This document shows, piece after piece, positions 60,959 through 64,000 of a DNA stretch of 64,000 nucleotides. Position 1 is the first letter of the stretch; the number at the start of each line of letters is the position of its first letter. The stretch lies in contig NZ_JBLZFZ010000003.1 of the NCBI RefSeq assembly GCF_050753385.1, positions 124,001 through 188,000 of the forward strand. Direction: 5' to 3'. The position numbers and the translations under genes are program-made. This DNA is from Pantanalinema rosaneae. Its GTDB lineage: Bacteria; Cyanobacteriota; Cyanobacteriia; Leptolyngbyales; Leptolyngbyaceae. Under the pieces are notes generated by a model. That model made no database searches. It worked only from the letters and a program-made list of their open reading frames with translations, and was not told the origin of the DNA.

Positions 60959-61456
60959 TTAGTGAACGTGGGCGTGAGTATGAGTATGACCGTGCGTATG
61001 ACCGTGCGTATGAGAACTGGCTTGCGATCCATAGCGCTGCCCAATAAATGGGGTCATTCGCTGCTCAAAGGCAATTCCAATTCGCTCTAACAGTTCTGCA
61101 ACCACTGGATCGGCAGGAGTCAAGATCGAGGTTTCCGTGAAGCGAACCGGACGATGTAAATTGCCCAATTGAAACCCTACCACTCCCCAGGTCAGTTTGT
61201 CAGTCGGGGAGAGAATGAACAGATCTTCCGGCGCAGCTTCCACCACAATTGCCACATCGCCATCGATCGCGAGCACATCGCCATCAAACAATTCTGCGGA
61301 ACGGGGTAAGGAAATGCGGACGGTGCGATCGCCCACGGTGCACCCCACCCTATGGGGACTCAATCGCTCTTCTGAGGTGAGAATCAGCGCATCTGTTTGG
61401 CTAATTTGCGATCGTAGGGTTGAAAGCGTTCCAACGATCTCTGTCACAATATCCAT
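60959..61456 (-). CDS. ureE: Urease accessory nickel chaperone UreE
   Basis: This protein of about 165 residues has the UreE peptide-binding and metal-binding domains (LTWGVVGFQLGNLHRPV region with the conserved His). The His-rich tail (about last 17 residues, His-Thr-Gly-His repeats) is a nickel store. The ATG at 61456 is preferred; a start at 61480 adds a poor extension. It precedes ureG. Confidence 0.93.
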   Translation of the reverse strand: MDIVTEIVGTLSTLRSQISQTDALILTSEERLSPHRVGCTVGDRTVRISLPRSAELFDGDVLAIDGDVAIVVEAAPEDLFILSPTDKLTWGVVGFQLGNLHRPVRFTETSILTPADPVVAELLERIGIAFEQRMTPFIGQRYGSQASSHTHGHTHGHTHTHAHVH

Positions 61457-61602
61457 TTCTTTCCTCCTTTCTCGACTCACCTCTCCACACTATTTCTACT
61501 CAATCCCAGCCATTTGTATTCGCCATAACGGTTCTTTTAGCAAGACGGTGAAGATCGACCAAACCGGAAACTCCACCGTCTTGCGGATTGATTCAGCGTT
61601 GA

Positions 61603-62646
61603 CTAAACCGCAATCAGGTTTGCGTTGGGCTGACTGAATAACTGAGCGAATTGTCGCGCTGAGCGATCGCGCCAATTTCCCTTGCCGTAGGCATATCCAG
61701 CAATCAAGGGGAAAGCCACCGTCGCTTCCGAGTAAACCATCTGCTCAACGTTTTTATTCACTTTGCCCCAGGAATGGGCTTCGCGTAGCGTCGAACCAGA
61801 CAATGCCCCATCTCGTTCGTCTGCCACCGTGACCTGAATCGTGTATTTGTGCATACTCACATCAAACCCCAGTAATTCTGCGGCAACGACGGTATCTTGA
61901 GCAAAGTTTTTCGGAACACCGCCGCCAATCATCACCAAGCCTGTGTATTGGCTTGCCAGTTTGCATTGGGTCAACTCCCGAAAGTCGCGCACCGAGTCGA
62001 TCGTCAGGTGAGCATCGGGAGAATTCCATTGGTGATGGACTAACCCGAAGCCTGCGGAACAATCGCTAAACGCTGGCACAAAAATGGGGATCTGATGCTG
62101 ATACGCTGCCAATACTACGGAAGGCGTATCGATACCCCGTTGCTCCAGGTAGCGTCCCATTTCCTGGATAAATTCTCGCGAGGAATAGGGGCGTTTTTCC
62201 AATGATTCAGCAATCTCGGCGATCGTCAGATCGCAAACCCGCAATTGATTTTCATCAATGTAGGTGTCATAGATGCGATCGATGCTATTTTGCCGCAGCA
62301 GTTCATCATCCGCCAGTGGATCACCCACATAGTGATGGAATCCCAATGCTTCAAAAAAATCTTGATCAACAATATTAGCTCCCGTCGAGACGATCGCATC
62401 CACCATGTTATGGCTGATTAGATCATGCACCACCTGTTTCAAGCCTGCACTAAACAGTGAACCTGCCAGACACAAAATAATGGCACAGTCTGGATCACGC
62501 AGCATTTCATCATAAATTTTGGCGGCTCGACCTAAATTTCGTGCCTGAAATGCCATTTGACTCATCGACTCAACCAAACCCACCACTTCCAACGTTTTGA
62601 TATCGATGGGTTGAACAATTTCTTGCAACAAACTCTGCCGATTCAT
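61603..62646 (-). CDS. Deoxyhypusine synthase-like protein
   Basis: This 347-residue protein belongs to the deoxyhypusine synthase family, which transfers the aminobutyl group of spermidine. The catalytic lysine region reads GGGVPKNFAQD, with NAD-binding motifs CLAGSLFSAG and IVSTGANIVDQD. Bacteria lack deoxyhypusine, so related enzymes use other acceptors, for example making homospermidine from polyamines. It lies head-to-head with an ornithine aminotransferase gene across a 760-base gap, which fits amine metabolism. Confidence 0.9.
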   Translation of the reverse strand: MNRQSLLQEIVQPIDIKTLEVVGLVESMSQMAFQARNLGRAAKIYDEMLRDPDCAIILCLAGSLFSAGLKQVVHDLISHNMVDAIVSTGANIVDQDFFEALGFHHYVGDPLADDELLRQNSIDRIYDTYIDENQLRVCDLTIAEIAESLEKRPYSSREFIQEMGRYLEQRGIDTPSVVLAAYQHQIPIFVPAFSDCSAGFGLVHHQWNSPDAHLTIDSVRDFRELTQCKLASQYTGLVMIGGGVPKNFAQDTVVAAELLGFDVSMHKYTIQVTVADERDGALSGSTLREAHSWGKVNKNVEQMVYSEATVAFPLIAGYAYGKGNWRDRSARQFAQLFSQPNANLIAV

Positions 62647-63408
62647 GGCTTTCTCCTGAACCTACGATAAATACAACACAACCTACGAATTGCTCAGCGA
62701 ATAGATTACACGGACTGACTAATAAGCCAGCCCGCTCATACTGGGCGCTTCGCAGTGGTCGTACCAGGAAATAGCCGGATCAGATTGTCGTCGCTTGTCC
62801 AAGCGAATCTGGAGATCCCAAACCTCAGAAGCGAAAGTGGATGGATTCACCAATTTTGCTGTCGTACACCTCTTGAAAGGACAACCTTTCCACGATAACT
62901 AAACTGATGTTGGTTGCATATCCCCTCTAGCGGGATAACAACCCTCTCAACCTGGATTGCCGCATCACGAGACATTGAAAGTTTGTAGCTATCTTTACAG
63001 TTTTAGATGCGCTTTCCTTGTCTGCTAGTATCGTAGTGTTAATGAGTCAGGTGTTGTGCTGATGCACCAGCCACTACTGCTGGGGGATGATTCCCCTTCT
63101 AATTTTTATGCCCAGGTCGAATGGGCAACAGGTTTTACTCATAAGATTTAGTGCCAACATTGGATAAATGACAGTGCTGCGATCGCCACAGGTGCAGCCT
63201 TTTGGAATTGTCAAAAACCATCCAAAGCTACGCTTAATGTCGTCCTGATGCAGGGCTAGATCTAGCCTCCTCAGCCATTCTAAGTGGCTCAATTTTCTAT
63301 CTGGATATCTCCCGTTTGTAGGTCGTCTGCAAGCGCATGATGTTGAGACTTGCTGTGTTAAGTCCTGGAACTAGAACACCAATCAAACTTTCGTCAAAGT
63401 TGAGAAAA
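62647..63408. other. Intergenic region, no gene supported
   Basis: This 760-base divergent gap holds both promoters. A perfect inverted repeat CGCTTG-TC-CAAGCG lies around 62789. Short open frames are present (for example 29 codons from ATG 63062) but none has a good ribosome site or protein-like look. No tRNA or clear repeat was found. Confidence 0.6.
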
Positions 63409-64000
63409 ATGATGCAAACTATCTCGCCTTCCTCCTCTAGCCATCCTAACTTCACGACTCAAGATTACATTGACCTGGAAACCACCTATGGTGCAGACAA
63501 TTATCACCCGTTAGATGTGGTGATTACCAAAGGGCAGGGAGTCTGGGTTTGGGATATTGATGGGAATCAATACCTGGATTGCTTGAGCGCCTATTCTGCT
63601 TTAAATCAAGGTCATTGTCACCCGCGCATCCTCCAAGCACTGGTGGAACAAGCCGCTAAAGTTACCCTGACTTCTCGCGCCTTTCGCAATGATCAGTTGG
63701 GGCGATTCTACGAAAAGCTGTGTCAGATTTCAGGCTTACCCAAGGTGCTACCAATGAATTCGGGAGCAGAAGCGGTCGAAACTGCGATTAAAGCCATTCG
63801 TAAATGGGCTTACACCGTGAAAGGCGTACCTGCAAACCAGGCTGAGATTATTGTGTGCAGCAATAACTTTGCCGGACGCACGATCAGCATTGTCAGCTTT
63901 TCCACCGAGGAGCAGTATCAATCTGGGTTTGGCCCGTTTACATCGGGATTCAAAGTGGTGCCCTACGGCGATGTGGCAGCCCTGGAAGCCGCCATCACTC
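63409..64000 (+). CDS. rocD: Ornithine aminotransferase, 5' part
   Basis: The first 197 codons of a class III PLP-dependent transaminase run off the right edge. The start is ATG 63409 or 63412. The ornithine aminotransferase signatures are clear: the N-terminal YGADNYHPLDVVI, GVWVWDIDGNQYLDCLSAYSALNQGHCHP and MNSGAEAVETAIKAIRKW (PLP-phosphate site). It converts ornithine to glutamate semialdehyde. It diverges from the deoxyhypusine-synthase-like gene. Confidence 0.93.
   Translation, partial: MMQTISPSSSSHPNFTTQDYIDLETTYGADNYHPLDVVITKGQGVWVWDIDGNQYLDCLSAYSALNQGHCHPRILQALVEQAAKVTLTSRAFRNDQLGRFYEKLCQISGLPKVLPMNSGAEAVETAIKAIRKWAYTVKGVPANQAEIIVCSNNFAGRTISIVSFSTEEQYQSGFGPFTSGFKVVPYGDVAALEAAIT

Noticed and set aside
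63062..63151. Small gene of 29 codons in the gap before rocD
   Set aside because: No ribosome binding site, no recognised pattern and no supporting context.
1..64000. CRISPR arrays, tRNA or rRNA genes
   Set aside because: No regularly spaced repeats and no cloverleaf-like or rRNA sequence was noticed on reading; a dedicated scan was not possible.

Overview
The window looks like DNA of a filamentous cyanobacterium. HIP1-type octamers (GCGATCGC) are scattered throughout, and the gene set is cyanobacterial: an alternative respiratory terminal oxidase with two DUF2231-like partners, CHAT and pentapeptide proteins, a Ycf46-like AAA+ ATPase and a deoxyhypusine-synthase-like protein.

Region 1 (about 1-42.5 kb) reads as a plasmid or an integrated mobilizable element. 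It carries MobC and a relaxase, an actin-like ParM and a ParA/MobD-like ATPase, an archaeo-eukaryotic-type primase, a VirD4/TraD coupling protein, a secreted cell-wall hydrolase and several lipoproteins. It also carries a partial private replisome: a family A DNA polymerase with proofreading domain, a short RecA paralogue, a DUF1998-type helicase, and clamp-loader delta (HolA) and gamma (DnaX). Two proteins here end in motifs that resemble sliding-clamp-binding peptides. The non-coding spaces are rich in perfect palindromes. In two cases a single gene is bracketed by copies of its own palindrome.

Inside this element, 14.3-24.5 kb is a conflict or signalling island. It holds a membrane-bound pentapeptide protein (now split by an IS903-type insertion with a perfect 9-bp target duplication), a 1337-residue trypsin-WD40-LamG protein, an IS4-type element (perfect 20-bp ends and 9-bp duplication), a CHAT caspase-like protease, and a small helical protein with a hydrophobic N-terminus. 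The CHAT protein carries two short Gly/Asn/Gln-rich motifs side by side. One is shared with the small helical protein and the other with the C-terminus of the broken pentapeptide protein. This is the strongest candidate for an undescribed system: a motif-mediated (possibly amyloid-type) assembly that brings a membrane sensor, a membrane-active effector and a caspase-like protease together.

Region 2 (42.7-64 kb) looks chromosomal and metabolic. It contains cytochrome bd oxidase (cydAB), a TPR protein, an M56 (BlaR/PetP-like) membrane protease flanked by repeated TGTCA/TGACA operators, the alternative oxidase operon (two DUF2231-like proteins, then ctaC-ctaD-ctaE, whose subunit II lacks the CuA ligands) followed by a GMC oxidoreductase and a DUF364-like protein. 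Next come ferritin and a feoA-feoB-feoC iron uptake operon with Fur-box-like sequences, urease accessory genes ureE-ureG, a deoxyhypusine-synthase-like gene and the 5' part of an ornithine aminotransferase. No tRNA, rRNA or CRISPR array was seen.
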